A stretch of DNA of 64,000 bases from Bombilactobacillus bombi (GCF_964340835.1 NZ_OZ204251.1), one strand, 5' to 3'. Positions 8,172 through 21,569 are shown, numbered from the stretch's first letter. Made by a program: numbers and translations. The notes: generated from the letters alone by a model not told the origin.

Positions 8172-9215
8172 ATGAGTCATTGGAAAAGAACAATTGTTTT
8201 AGTATTTAGTTTAATATTTTGTTTATGGCGACTTTCAAATATTGTATCTGCTGCGGGGAGTACTTTTACAGTAGTACCTAAGGGATCTCCTAATCAAATT
8301 GGTTCCCCTCAACAAGGTTGGTATTTGCGGGTTCAGCCTAATACTGATTATCAGTTAAAGTTTCAACTGGGAAATGCGACCAATACTACGAATGTCATTG
8401 AAGTAACACCAGTTATTACACAGACAAGTCCATCTTTGCAACTCAGCCTTAATAATCCACAAGCTGCTCCCGGTCCAAAATCGCAATATGATTTTCGTAA
8501 GTTAACCCAAAGCAAAGTGATTACTTTAAAGCCACAGCAAATTGTGACCGATTCAATCACTGTTCATGTACCGGCAACTGGAGTGCAAGGAATTGTGATG
8601 GGGGGAGTTTTATTTCGTTCACAGTCAGACGTTCAAAATCAACTCAATCGTTTGAAATCTAAAAAAAACACTCAAGCTCAATCATCCACAATTTCCACAG
8701 CTGCAATTAGTTATGGCGCCTATTTACAACAGGATATGACACGGTTACTAGTGCATCTTAAGTTAGGCGCGCCGCAATTAACTTTAAATAATCAACAGCC
8801 AATCTTGAGCACGCCACTCAAAAACACTACAGCATATCCTTTTTTACAGGGTAAAGTAACCTTAGCAGTGACTAATCAACAAAACCGTGCGTTAAACTTT
8901 AAACAAACGGTTGATAATATTAATATTGCTGCCAACTCCAGTACCAATTGGAATATTCCGTGGCAAAAGGGTCCCTTATTAGCCGGAAAATATTATTTGA
9001 AATATACTTTTACTAATCCACGCATGCATTATGTCTTCAAGAAAACGTTAATTTTAAGCCAAACAGATGTGGTTAAGCTAAATAAGTATTTGCCTAAAAG
9101 TCAGCGTAACTATTGGATTATGCTTACAGTGATTGTGATTATCGTGGTGGCGTTATTAATTTTATTAACTTTTTTGGTTTATCATTATGGCTTACATAAA
9201 GCAAGGTCAAAATAA
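8172..9215 (+). CDS. WxL-interacting protein 4 (DUF916-DUF3324)
   Basis: A 347-residue paralogue: signal peptide (cleavage near VSA), DUF916 with the GIVMGGVLFR turn, second domain with LLAGKYYLKYTF, membrane helix (about 314-338) and a short basic C-terminus (LHKARSK). ATG 8172 follows AGAGGA. It sits between WxL proteins 2 and 3, so each later WxL gene has one interacting-protein neighbour. Location is membrane-anchored and outward facing. A Ser/Thr/Gln-rich insertion near residues 160-178 is specific to this copy. Confidence 0.85.
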   Translation: MSHWKRTIVLVFSLIFCLWRLSNIVSAAGSTFTVVPKGSPNQIGSPQQGWYLRVQPNTDYQLKFQLGNATNTTNVIEVTPVITQTSPSLQLSLNNPQAAPGPKSQYDFRKLTQSKVITLKPQQIVTDSITVHVPATGVQGIVMGGVLFRSQSDVQNQLNRLKSKKNTQAQSSTISTAAISYGAYLQQDMTRLLVHLKLGAPQLTLNNQQPILSTPLKNTTAYPFLQGKVTLAVTNQQNRALNFKQTVDNINIAANSSTNWNIPWQKGPLLAGKYYLKYTFTNPRMHYVFKKTLILSQTDVVKLNKYLPKSQRNYWIMLTVIVIIVVALLILLTFLVYHYGLHKARSK

Positions 9216-9277
9216 GTTTTACTTTTATGCAAGGATGTCTTAAAATGATAATTGAGAGAGTCAGGGGGGGATTATTT

Positions 9278-10039
9278 GTGCAATTAAAAACTAAGATTAC
9301 GTTAACTGCCAGTGCAACTTTGTTAGCTTTAACACCAGCCTTATTAGCAACAACACAACAATTAGTACAAGCTGATAGCAGCAGCGCTTTATCAGGATAT
9401 TCACAATTGACACCGGGTCATGAAAATAGTTATCAGTCCGCATCAGCTACATCTTCTGGTGGGCAGTCTTTTACAGGGATTGGCTTTAGCGATCAATTTT
9501 TGACGAATCCGATTACTTTAGCTGCAGTGCCTAACTTTGACTTTGGTTACCACAAGAAAACTGAGGGCAAAGATAGTTTTCCTTTAGTTGGTGGGTCAAC
9601 TAAGCGCTATCTGGTAGTTGATGACAAGAATGGTCTTTTAGATTGGAATGTATCGGCTCAATTAGGTGACAATACTGCAGATCTTTCTTCTAGTTCTACA
9701 ATTAAAGGTGCAGATGTGTCGATTGCTTTAGGTGGTACTACTAGTCCAGCGGTTAATCCGACTGTGCAAAAGGGGACTTGGTTGAACAATTCCATAAAGC
9801 CTATAAGTGTTGATAAAACAGATGGTTTAAGTTTTCTTGGAGCTACTTTAAAAAATAGTACAACTAATCCTGTTGTTGTTTTTCAACACGCGGCAGGCTC
9901 AGGAACAAAGCAACAAGCAGGAGTCCTTAATTTTAATGATCCCAATTCTGCTTGGTTTATGTACGATAAGACCAAGCAACCTGTTACTTCTGCTAAGTAT
10001 GTTGCTCCCATTACTTGGACATTATCTGTGACCGCTTAA
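9278..10039 (+). CDS. WxL domain surface protein 3
   Basis: A 253-residue secreted WxL protein. The signal peptide (MQLKTKITLTA, cleavage near VQA) is followed by the landmark VPNFDFG, the proximal WxL-type motif WNV and the terminal ITWTLSVTA, where the distal WxL is intact. GTG 9278 lies eight bases after a run of seven G residues and gives a normal signal peptide; the longer frame from 9227 would put 17 poor residues ahead of it. The gene is followed at a 17-base distance by WxL-interacting protein 5, so the pair is co-transcribed. Confidence 0.86.
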   Translation: MQLKTKITLTASATLLALTPALLATTQQLVQADSSSALSGYSQLTPGHENSYQSASATSSGGQSFTGIGFSDQFLTNPITLAAVPNFDFGYHKKTEGKDSFPLVGGSTKRYLVVDDKNGLLDWNVSAQLGDNTADLSSSSTIKGADVSIALGGTTSPAVNPTVQKGTWLNNSIKPISVDKTDGLSFLGATLKNSTTNPVVVFQHAAGSGTKQQAGVLNFNDPNSAWFMYDKTKQPVTSAKYVAPITWTLSVTA

Positions 10040-10056
10040 TGGATAGAGGTTTCTTA

Positions 10057-11070
10057 ATGAAAATAATAAAGAACTTAATTACACTAATCGTGACTTTAGG
10101 TTGGTGTCTTTTTTTTAATTACCATTTTGTCCAAGCTGAAGGCATGCCTGTCACAGTTCAATTACAACTGCCAGCAAATAATAAATCCACTGGAGTTGTT
10201 AATTTAGATGTTCAACCGCAGCAAATTGTGAATTTTGCAGTTTTACTGCGTAATTCCAGTAGCAACTCTGTAAAAATCCAAATAGCCCCCGGAGTTGCTA
10301 AAACTAATGAGAATGGGGCCATATTTTTGGGTGATAGTAGCCGCAAGGGCATGGACAGCTCTTGGCACTATCATTTGCGTGATCTGGGCTTTCATTCACA
10401 AACTATTACCGTTGCTCCGCAAAGTACTAAGAAAATACCAGTGCAATTGACTGTCCCCAAGTATCAAGGAAGCATCTCGGGTTCAATTATTGTACGGCCT
10501 ATTGTTAGTCGACAAGCACAAGAAACTAATCAAATTCAGCAAGCCTATGGAGTCTTGTTAAATGTTGGCCACTATGATCAATTATCGCCCAAAATTAGTC
10601 TTGGGCCACTTCAAGTACGTTCACAAGGTGGTCATTCAGTCACAATTGGTCCGATTCATAACCAAAGACCAATTTATTATGGAAATGGTGCGCTTGATTA
10701 TCGAGGACAAATTATCAATAGCAAGCAGCAACTAATCACGAAGGTGCATTTGTCTCAAGCAGCACTGGCGGCGAATTCTATTTTGCCGCTGACCTTGGAT
10801 TGGGGTGACCAACCAATAAAAGCTGGTAATTATCTCTTTAAGGTTCAAATACGCGAAGGTCAGCATTATTGGCAGTTTAAGCGTCATTTCACAATTACTA
10901 ACCAGCAAGCAGTTAAGCTTAATCAAAAAAATCTTAATCTCAAGCCAGATCACCGACCATTAATTATTACCCTTATTACAATCGCCTTAGTTGCAATTGC
11001 TCTGTTTTTTTGGTTAGTTTTCTGGTATGCTAAGAACAAGGGAGCAGTTAAAGCTTCTAAGAATAGATAA
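10057..11070 (+). CDS. WxL-interacting protein 5 (divergent DUF916)
   Basis: A 337-residue family member with signal peptide (cleavage near VQA), a membrane helix at about 303-326 and a basic tail. It is the most divergent copy: the conserved glycine turn of DUF916 (G-x-x-x-G-G in its paralogues) reads GSISGSIIV here. The second domain keeps KAGNYLFKVQI. ATG 10057 follows GATAGAGG; the TTG at 10015 lies inside the upstream gene. It pairs with WxL protein 3. The altered turn may mean a different binding partner; that is inference. Confidence 0.82.
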   Translation: MKIIKNLITLIVTLGWCLFFNYHFVQAEGMPVTVQLQLPANNKSTGVVNLDVQPQQIVNFAVLLRNSSSNSVKIQIAPGVAKTNENGAIFLGDSSRKGMDSSWHYHLRDLGFHSQTITVAPQSTKKIPVQLTVPKYQGSISGSIIVRPIVSRQAQETNQIQQAYGVLLNVGHYDQLSPKISLGPLQVRSQGGHSVTIGPIHNQRPIYYGNGALDYRGQIINSKQQLITKVHLSQAALAANSILPLTLDWGDQPIKAGNYLFKVQIREGQHYWQFKRHFTITNQQAVKLNQKNLNLKPDHRPLIITLITIALVAIALFFWLVFWYAKNKGAVKASKNR

Positions 11071-11085
11071 AATTTGCTTTATTTA

Positions 11086-11114
11086 TTGACAATTATAGCT
11101 TATAATTGTAATGA
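11086..11114 (+). promoter_or_regulatory. Putative promoter with inverted repeat, WxL protein 4
   Basis: A perfect TTGACA (11086-11091) is followed by TAATGA at 17 bp, or TGTAAT at 15 bp; neither -10 box is strong. The inverted repeat AATTATA-gct-TATAATT (11091-11107) fills the spacer and could be an operator or simply AT-rich sequence. Confidence 0.45.
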
Positions 11115-11151
11115 TATCTAAAGATACAAATTATCGAGGGGGATTTTAATT

Positions 11152-11979
11152 ATGCGTATTAAAGAAATAAGTATGGCCACAAGTGCTTTGGCAATGTTTG
11201 GCGTTGTTGCTCCATTAGCTGCTCAAACAGTTAATGCCGCCAATCCATCATCTGCTTTGGAAGGTCAAGCAGGTGTTACTGATTATTCTGGTTCTGAAAT
11301 TTTAAATAATTCAGCTTCAGCTGATGCTAATGGTAGTGGTAAAGCTAGTGGCCTTTCTCATGCTGGTATTGGTTTTGAGTCTGATGACTTAATTCTTTAT
11401 CAAGTACCTAACTTTGATTTTGGTAAGAATAACAAAATTGGTGTTGGTACGTTTGATATGCTTGATTCAGTTCCAAGTAATAGTAGTAACCGGATGGCAG
11501 TTATCGTAGATAATCGATTTACTGATCCTGGTGCTATTGTAGGTTCTAAAAAGTATAATTGGACACTGTCTGCTCAAGCTGGTGATTTTACAGACACTAC
11601 TGATCCTGCTAAAACATTAGATACTACAGTTGCTAAGATTGTTATTAATGACAGCAATTCTAAGGGAAAAGTACAATATAACAAACCTAAGGATCAAAAC
11701 GGTCCACATAGCACTGGAAATATTTATGCAGTTGATGGTACACCTGGGGCTTTACCAACTGGTTTGAGCATGGGTAATGATATTGTTATTTCTGGCAATA
11801 CTCCAGCTAATGTTGCAGTTGCTGACGATAATACACAGCCAGGAGCTACAGGTTTGGTTTTCAGTAATAAAGATAGTGCAGTTTTACAAACAATTGCTGG
11901 TGGGACAAATAAGTTAGTTCCAAATCACGTTTATGTTGCACCAATTACTTGGACATTGACAGCTTCTCCTCTTCAATAA
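11152..11979 (+). CDS. WxL domain surface protein 4
   Basis: A 275-residue secreted WxL protein and the most canonical copy: signal peptide (cleavage at VNA-A, about residue 26), landmark VPNFDFG (about 85-91), and both motifs intact, proximal WTLSAQAGDF and distal ITWTLTASPLQ at the C-terminus. It has its own GAGGGGG ribosome binding site and a candidate promoter with a perfect TTGACA, suggesting separate and strong expression. WxL-interacting protein 6 follows directly. Expected on the cell surface, held by its two WxL motifs to peptidoglycan. Confidence 0.9.
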   Translation: MRIKEISMATSALAMFGVVAPLAAQTVNAANPSSALEGQAGVTDYSGSEILNNSASADANGSGKASGLSHAGIGFESDDLILYQVPNFDFGKNNKIGVGTFDMLDSVPSNSSNRMAVIVDNRFTDPGAIVGSKKYNWTLSAQAGDFTDTTDPAKTLDTTVAKIVINDSNSKGKVQYNKPKDQNGPHSTGNIYAVDGTPGALPTGLSMGNDIVISGNTPANVAVADDNTQPGATGLVFSNKDSAVLQTIAGGTNKLVPNHVYVAPITWTLTASPLQ

Positions 11980-12013
11980 GCTTTAAACTAAGTCAATGAT
12001 AGGAGATTAGCTT

Positions 12014-13063
12014 GTGCAGAAATTAGTGCGATATTGTTTTTTTATATTATTTAGTGTTATGACTTGGTTCGCACTGGCAACGCCGGCACAGGCCGCTATT
12101 AGTGGTGCTGCCGGCTTTTCTGTTGAACCAGTTAGTGACGATGCAGATAAGACGGATTATTTTGAGTTGAATGTTCAACCGGGTCAAAGCTATCCGTTAA
12201 AGTTAAAATTGACCAATAATCTTGGTCAGGCTATTAAAATAACAGTTGTACCCACAGTAGCTGGCACTTCTGATAATGGACAAATCAATTACACGAATCT
12301 CACAAAGAAGCGCGATTCAAGTTTGAAGTACGATTGGACTAAGATGGGTCCAACGCGTCGAACAGTTACGGTCCAGCCTGGTCAAAGTCAAGAAATAACT
12401 GAGACACTTACTGTGCCTCAAGGTAATTTTAATGGAGTTATGTTAGGAAGTTTTTATGTTTATTCACCGACAGTCAATAAAAAATTAAAAAAAGATTCTT
12501 TAAATAAGAATCGAAAGATGGCAATTACAAATCTTTATTCATATTCTGTTGGGGCCATGTTTAATATCGGAGATATTGACAAGGCACAACCTGATTTGCG
12601 TTTACGTAATATTAAGGTGGGATTGTTTAAGGTTGATCCGGCAGTTTTTATTAATTTACAAAATTTTCAGCCTAAATACATCAGTAATCATAAGATGCAG
12701 GTTCATGCTCGCATTTATCCACGGAAAAGTAATAAGTTAGTAGTTCAAAATAAGCAAACACAAATGAGCTTTGCCCCTAATTCGAATTTTAATTTTCCTG
12801 TAAGCTGGGGTGGCAAACGGATGCAAGCTGGTGATTATCAAGCTCGAGTTCGAGTGCGTACACCAGAGCGTAGCTGGTATTTTACCAAGAATTTTACTAT
12901 TTCGCCAGCTGATGCTGATCGACTTAATCGAGCTAATCCGAATTACCACAAGAACTATTGGCCTTTGATTCTAATAATTGTTTTAATTATTTTACTATTG
13001 ATTGCTTTACTATTCTATTGGTTCTATAAGAAGGGTCAAAACCAAGTTCAGCAGAACAAGTAG
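12014..13063 (+). CDS. WxL-interacting protein 6 (DUF916-DUF3324)
   Basis: A 349-residue membrane-anchored paralogue: signal peptide (cleavage near AQA), DUF916 with GVMLGSFYVY, the QAGDYQARVRV strand of the second domain, a membrane helix (about 316-337) and a polar basic tail. The start is GTG 12014 behind AGGAGA. It lies between WxL proteins 4 and 5, and both neighbours are close enough for one transcript. Confidence 0.86.
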   Translation: MQKLVRYCFFILFSVMTWFALATPAQAAISGAAGFSVEPVSDDADKTDYFELNVQPGQSYPLKLKLTNNLGQAIKITVVPTVAGTSDNGQINYTNLTKKRDSSLKYDWTKMGPTRRTVTVQPGQSQEITETLTVPQGNFNGVMLGSFYVYSPTVNKKLKKDSLNKNRKMAITNLYSYSVGAMFNIGDIDKAQPDLRLRNIKVGLFKVDPAVFINLQNFQPKYISNHKMQVHARIYPRKSNKLVVQNKQTQMSFAPNSNFNFPVSWGGKRMQAGDYQARVRVRTPERSWYFTKNFTISPADADRLNRANPNYHKNYWPLILIIVLIILLLIALLFYWFYKKGQNQVQQNK

Positions 13064-13084
13064 TAATGGGGGGAGATGTCATTA

Positions 13085-13951
13085 ATGCGAAAATTAACAC
13101 AAGCACTAGCTTTGAGTGCAGTTGCATGTTCAACCTTTGCATCCACTACTCCTGCTTTTGCCGCTCGTAGTGCTGCTTTAGATGGTGTTAACTCGAGTAC
13201 TATTTTGAATTCATCAGCTGTTGCTAATGGAAATAGTACTGACGGGTACGCTTCTGGAAAATCACAAGCAGGTGTTGCTTTTGAAGAGGGCTCACTGTAC
13301 TTGTATGGTAATCCTAGCTTTAATTTTGGAACCCATCTATGGTCTGCAGATAAAACATGGGATTTGTTGCCTAGTGGGGCTGCCAATAGTAGTGGAACTG
13401 TTACAAAACAAAATGATATTAAGGCCAACAGTATAGCGGTTGGTGATTTTCGTAGCTATAATAAACGCGGATGGTCTTTGAATGTTAATGTAACTAAATT
13501 CGTTAATGTGAAAAATTCTAAAGAAGTTCAACCTATTCGTGCAATGATTTTTCATCATGCAAGCTTAATGAACGGTAAGTTTAATGTTCCAGTTAGTGAT
13601 GAAGCTATTCAAAAGTCAATGTTTGATTTTCATGATGCTCATGATTCTCAGGGGAATTTGCCGAGTGATGCACCTGCTAACATATTAGGCAGTGATTCTC
13701 ATCCTGATATTTCTGTTGTTCCAAAAGGTGACTATGGATCACCCGTAAAGGGAAACGAAGCAGTCATTTGGAACGCCAATCCTGGAGATGTCAATGACCC
13801 AAGTAATCCTGTCCAAGGCAAAAGTGTCTGGGGATTATCATTCGTTGATAAGGGTGATGTGCAGCTAATTCCGGTTAATCAGATAGATCAATTGCCTGGA
13901 GATTATCGAGCACAATTAACTTGGACTTTATCTACTACACCATTACCTTAA
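13085..13951 (+). CDS. WxL domain surface protein 5
   Basis: A 288-residue secreted WxL protein. It has a signal peptide (MRKLTQ, cleavage near AFA, about residue 24), a family landmark drifted to NPSFNFG, proximal motif WSL and distal LTWTLSTTPLP. ATG 13085 is chosen because GGGGGGAG (about 13068-13074) is then 10 bases away; ATG 13076 would be too close. It is the last gene of the surface locus and is closed by a terminator before the serS T-box. Confidence 0.88.
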   Translation: MRKLTQALALSAVACSTFASTTPAFAARSAALDGVNSSTILNSSAVANGNSTDGYASGKSQAGVAFEEGSLYLYGNPSFNFGTHLWSADKTWDLLPSGAANSSGTVTKQNDIKANSIAVGDFRSYNKRGWSLNVNVTKFVNVKNSKEVQPIRAMIFHHASLMNGKFNVPVSDEAIQKSMFDFHDAHDSQGNLPSDAPANILGSDSHPDISVVPKGDYGSPVKGNEAVIWNANPGDVNDPSNPVQGKSVWGLSFVDKGDVQLIPVNQIDQLPGDYRAQLTWTLSTTPLP

Positions 13952-13956
13952 GCTCA

Positions 13957-13990
13957 AAAGCTAAATCTTTAGATTTAGCTTTTTTGTTAG
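13957..13990 (+). terminator. Rho-independent terminator closing the WxL locus
   Basis: AAAGCTAAATC / GATTTAGCTTTTTT forms an 11-bp stem with a TTTA loop and a T-run. It ends the surface-protein transcription unit. Confidence 0.9.
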
Positions 13991-14034
13991 TTGTTGCATT
14001 TTTGGAGTAAATAGCTTATTATCATAGTTAGATT

Positions 14035-14241
14035 AACGCAAAATACCTTTAGAGTTACGAACAGAGAATCAAGTGTTAGCTGAGAGCTTGATTAACTCAT
14101 CTTCCAGTATTTGAAGCGGATAACAATTGAAGTTATACGGAGCTGCCGTTATCAGCGTTAGAGTGCAGTATTTGATGCTGAATTTGGGTGGTACCGCGAA
14201 TAAGCTGATTCGTCCCTTAGTGGGGATGAGTCAGCTTTTTT
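14035..14241 (+). promoter_or_regulatory. Ser T-box leader of serS
   Basis: A T-box riboswitch: the conserved T-box core GGGTGGTACCGCG lies at 14187-14199, followed by the terminator stem AAGCTGA...TCAGCTT with a T-run (to about 14241). Upstream are stem I features (CAGAGA, then GAGAGCTTGA). Uncharged tRNA-Ser would bind the leader and favour the antiterminator, turning on serS when serine charging is low. I could not assign the specifier triplet with confidence; Ser specificity is taken from the downstream gene. Confidence 0.9.
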
Positions 14242-14263
14242 ATTTTATAAAGGAGATTTGATG

Positions 14264-15553
14264 ATGTTAGATATTAAATTGATTAGAAAAGATCCTAAAT
14301 GGGCTAAGGAAAAGTTAGCCGCGCGTAATGTCGGACCAGAACAAATTGATGATTTATTAGAATTAGATGCACAACGCCGGCAATTATTGACCCAAACTGA
14401 AGATTTGAAGGCCAAGCGTAATGAAGTTTCACAACAAATTGCACAGGTTAAACGCAATCATGGTGATGCTAGTGAACAAATTGCTGCGATGAAACAGGTT
14501 GGTGAACAAATAAAAGAATTAGATGCGCAATTGGAAAAAGTAGAGAAATCTACAGAATACATTTTAGTTCGTTTACCTAATTTTCCAGATGATTCTGTGC
14601 CTGTTGGTCCTGATGAATCTTATAATGTTGAGGTACGTAAGTGGGAGCAGCCACGAAAGTTTGACTTTGAACCCAAAGCTCATTGGGAACTTGGCGAAAA
14701 TTTAGGTATTTTGGATTTTGAACGTGCTGCAAAAGTTGCGGGCAGTCGCTTTGTTTATTATTTAGGAATGGGTGCTCAATTAGAACGTGCAATTTACAAT
14801 TTTATGTTAGATGAGCACCAAAAAGATGGCTATACTGAGGTTATTCCGCCATACATGGTAAATGCAGATTCCATGTTTGGTACCAGTCAATTTCCTAAAT
14901 TTACTGAAGATGTTTATACCGTTATTGATGAAGAACGTCCTTTGACGTTGATTCCAACTGCTGAAGTACCATTGACCAATTATTATCGTGGAGAAATTTT
15001 GAGCGAAGAACAATTACCCACTTATTTGACAGCTTTAACACCATGTTTTCGCTCAGAGGCTGGTTCTGCAGGTCGTGATACTCGGGGATTAATCCGAATG
15101 CATCAATTTAACAAAGTAGAAATGGTCAAATATTGCAAGCCAGAAGATTCTTGGGAAGAATTAGAAAAACTGACCGCCAATGCTGAAAATATTTTACAAA
15201 AATTAGAATTGCCATATCATGTAATCACTTTAGCCAGTGGCGATGCTAGCTTTAGTTCGGCAAAAACTTATGATATCGAAGTTTGGATGCCCCAGCAAAA
15301 CACCTATCGGGAAATCTCTAGTTGTTCTAATTGTACTGATTTTCAAGCACGGCGTTCCCAAATTCGTTATCGTGACGAGAATGGTAAATTGAATTTTGTT
15401 CATACTCTGAACGGTTCAGGTTTAGCTGTAGGTAGAACATTAGCTGCTATTTTGGAAAATTATCAAAATGCAGACGGCTCAGTTGATATACCTAAGGCTT
15501 TAATACCTTATATGAATGGGGTAAAACAGCTTCAAGTAAAAAAATCTGAATAA
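14264..15553 (+). CDS. serS: Seryl-tRNA synthetase
   Basis: Charges tRNA-Ser (and tRNA-Sec where present) with serine. At 429 residues it has the normal length: an N-terminal coiled-coil arm (about residues 30-100, KxxR/Q-rich helices) that holds the tRNA, then the class II catalytic core with motif 2 (CFRSEAGSAGRDTRG) and motif 3 (GSGLAVGRTLAAILENYQ). ATG 14264 gives the family start MLDIKLIR and sits eight bases after AGGAG; the TTG and ATG just upstream are too close. Expression is controlled by the T-box leader. Confidence 0.97.
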   Translation: MLDIKLIRKDPKWAKEKLAARNVGPEQIDDLLELDAQRRQLLTQTEDLKAKRNEVSQQIAQVKRNHGDASEQIAAMKQVGEQIKELDAQLEKVEKSTEYILVRLPNFPDDSVPVGPDESYNVEVRKWEQPRKFDFEPKAHWELGENLGILDFERAAKVAGSRFVYYLGMGAQLERAIYNFMLDEHQKDGYTEVIPPYMVNADSMFGTSQFPKFTEDVYTVIDEERPLTLIPTAEVPLTNYYRGEILSEEQLPTYLTALTPCFRSEAGSAGRDTRGLIRMHQFNKVEMVKYCKPEDSWEELEKLTANAENILQKLELPYHVITLASGDASFSSAKTYDIEVWMPQQNTYREISSCSNCTDFQARRSQIRYRDENGKLNFVHTLNGSGLAVGRTLAAILENYQNADGSVDIPKALIPYMNGVKQLQVKKSE

Positions 15554-15578
15554 AAATAAAAAAAGATCAAAATAGCTG

Positions 15579-15607
15579 TTGACAAGAGGAAGTAATCTTG
15601 GTAAGAT
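15579..15607 (+). promoter_or_regulatory. rRNA operon promoter P1
   Basis: TTGACA (15579-15584), 17 bp, TAAGAT (15602-15607). A consensus -35 and near-consensus -10 about 250 bp before 16S. Confidence 0.85.
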
Positions 15608-15673
15608 ATTTTCTGTTGTCACGGAGAGCAAAAAGAGAGCTAAAAGAACAAAGCAATAAAGACAAAAAAGTTC

Positions 15674-15702
15674 TTGACAAGCTACCGAGCAGCTGATATA
15701 AT
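15674..15702 (+). promoter_or_regulatory. rRNA operon promoter P2
   Basis: TTGACA (15674-15679), 17 bp, TATAAT (15697-15702): a full consensus promoter, in tandem with P1 as is usual for rRNA operons. Confidence 0.92.
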
Positions 15703-15738
15703 AAAACAGCTGCTAAATGACAGCGAAGGCTGATCTTT

Positions 15739-15759
15739 GAAAACTGAATAAAGTTTCTA
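15739..15759 (+). other. 16S processing stem, 5' strand
   Basis: The 21 bases from GAAAACTGAATA onward are complementary, with one G-U pair, to 17450-17469 in the spacer. Together they form the long stem that brackets 16S and is cut by RNase III. Confidence 0.8.
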
Positions 15760-15858
15760 AACGCAAAAGTGCAGGGTTCAATAAGAACCTGTCAATAAAA
15801 AGCAATAAAGAAAAGACAAGAACGCGAGTTCAAGTCATGAGCAAGAGAAAGAACTACA

Positions 15859-20515
<4,657 letters not shown>

Positions 20516-20575
20516 GCGCAGAACGGACTCTTAATATTCAGTTTTGAGGGAACGAAGGTTCTTTCAGAGGCAAAG

Positions 20576-20692
20576 TGTGGTGGCGATAGCGAGAAGGATA
20601 CACCTGTTCTCATGCCGAACACAGAAGTTAAGCTTCTCAGCGCCGAGAGTAGTTGGTGGGAAACTACCTGCGAGGCTAGGACGCTGCCACGC
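20576..20692 (+). rRNA. rrf: 5S ribosomal RNA
   Basis: About 117 bases from TGTGGTGGCGATAGC to CGCTGCCAC, with the typical CACACCTGTTC-like loop B (ACACCTGTTCTCATGCCGAAC). The ends pair as the 5S terminal stem. It closes the rRNA operon. Confidence 0.95.
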
Positions 20693-20699
20693 TTATTAA

Positions 20700-20772
20700 T
20701 CCGGTTTAGCTCAGTTGGTAGAGCATCTGACTGTTAATCAGGGTGTCGTCAGTTCGAGTCTGACAACCGGAG
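20700..20772 (+). tRNA. tRNA-Asn (GTT)
   Basis: 73 bases; acceptor TCCGGTT/AACCGGA, anticodon loop CTGTTAA. All stems pair. It follows 5S by 7 bases and is probably part of the rRNA transcript. Confidence 0.96.
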
Positions 20773-20778
20773 TTAAAT

Positions 20779-20798
20779 AGTCGGGTTGCCGGCTTTTT
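20779..20798 (+). terminator. Terminator between tRNA-Asn and tRNA-Thr
   Basis: AGTCGG / CCGGCT (one G-T pair) with a 4-base loop and a run of seven T residues. It probably ends most rRNA operon transcription before the following tRNA. Confidence 0.6.
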
Positions 20799-20817
20799 TT
20801 GTAACTAAATATTTTGT

Positions 20818-20890
20818 GCCGGCTTAGCTCAGCTGGTAGAGCATCGGTGTCGTAATCCGGGGGTCACAGGTTCGAGTCCTGCAGCCGGCA
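20818..20890 (+). tRNA. tRNA-Thr (CGT), with stem mismatches
   Basis: 73 bases; acceptor GCCGGCT/AGCCGGC and D-arm are perfect, and the anticodon is CGT (codon ACG). The anticodon stem has a U-U at 31:39 and a U-G at 27:43, position 32 is an unusual G, and the T-stem has an A-C at 49:65. The lesions suggest decay of a dispensable isoacceptor, since a TGT-anticodon tRNA-Thr elsewhere would read ACG by wobble. Confidence 0.8.
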
Positions 20891-20907
20891 TAATAGTATT
20901 TATTGTA

Positions 20908-20951
20908 AAAGTAAGGTATATTCACCAATTGTGAATATACCTTACTTTTTG
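20908..20951. terminator. Bidirectional terminator
   Basis: GTAAGGTATATTCAC / GTGAATATACCTTAC, a 15-bp perfect stem with flanking A- and T-runs. It separates the tRNA-Thr from the convergent GNAT gene. Confidence 0.92.
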
Positions 20952-20967
20952 TTTTCTATTAAAATAA

Positions 20968-21405
20968 TTAATTTGTGAGTTGCTTAATCATATTATGATG
21001 TTTAATTCCTGCTTCTACGAATTGTTCACCAACTACAGTAAAACCTTGCTTGAGATAGAAAGGTTGCGCCTGATCTTGGGCACCTAAGATTAAGTAGTTA
21101 ATATGTTGTTGACGTGCTTGATTTTCAATAAAAGTCAGTAATTCACGGGCATAACCTTGCTGGCGGTATTTTTTAAGTACAGCCACTCGCTGAATGTGCC
21201 AACCATGATCTTTAGTGAGATAATTACGTGCTGTTGCAACTGGTGTATGGTTAATGTAACCAACATAATAAGTACACCGTTCTTCATAGTTATCTACTTC
21301 AATATTAGTTGGAACTTTTTGTTCTTGAACAAAGACTTCTTGTCTAATTTGAAGACTATTTTGATAAATAGAAGAGTTAATTGAATTTGTCATTAATATT
21401 TTCAT
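20968..21405 (-). CDS. GNAT acetyltransferase, ElaA/YjcF-like
   Basis: A 145-residue GNAT-fold N-acetyltransferase using acetyl-CoA. The N-terminal signature RQEVFVQEQKVP followed by the acidic EVDNYE places it in the ElaA/YjcF branch. The acetyl-CoA motif A is QRVAVLKKYRQQGYARELL, and the C-terminal FYLKQGFTVVGEQF strand is standard. The substrate is unknown for this branch in lactobacilli. The start is supported by AGGTGAAAAA before ATG on the minus strand. It is a single gene with its own terminator. Confidence 0.82.
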   Translation of the reverse strand: MKILMTNSINSSIYQNSLQIRQEVFVQEQKVPTNIEVDNYEERCTYYVGYINHTPVATARNYLTKDHGWHIQRVAVLKKYRQQGYARELLTFIENQARQQHINYLILGAQDQAQPFYLKQGFTVVGEQFVEAGIKHHNMIKQLTN

Positions 21406-21569
21406 TTTTTCACCTGCTTAAGTTTAGATTTGATAAAATTATCCAGAATAATGGCAGAATAAACTGTTTTCACAATGCGTTACTAAGGATTAATATGAAT
21501 TATTTCTAATTTCATTCCAATAATAATATCATTAAAATTTATTTTATCACATTATAATGAGGAGACTCT

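Noticed and set aside
13048..13428. 126-residue minus-strand frame opposite WxL protein 5
   Set aside because: Antisense shadow of a clear coding gene, without a binding site.
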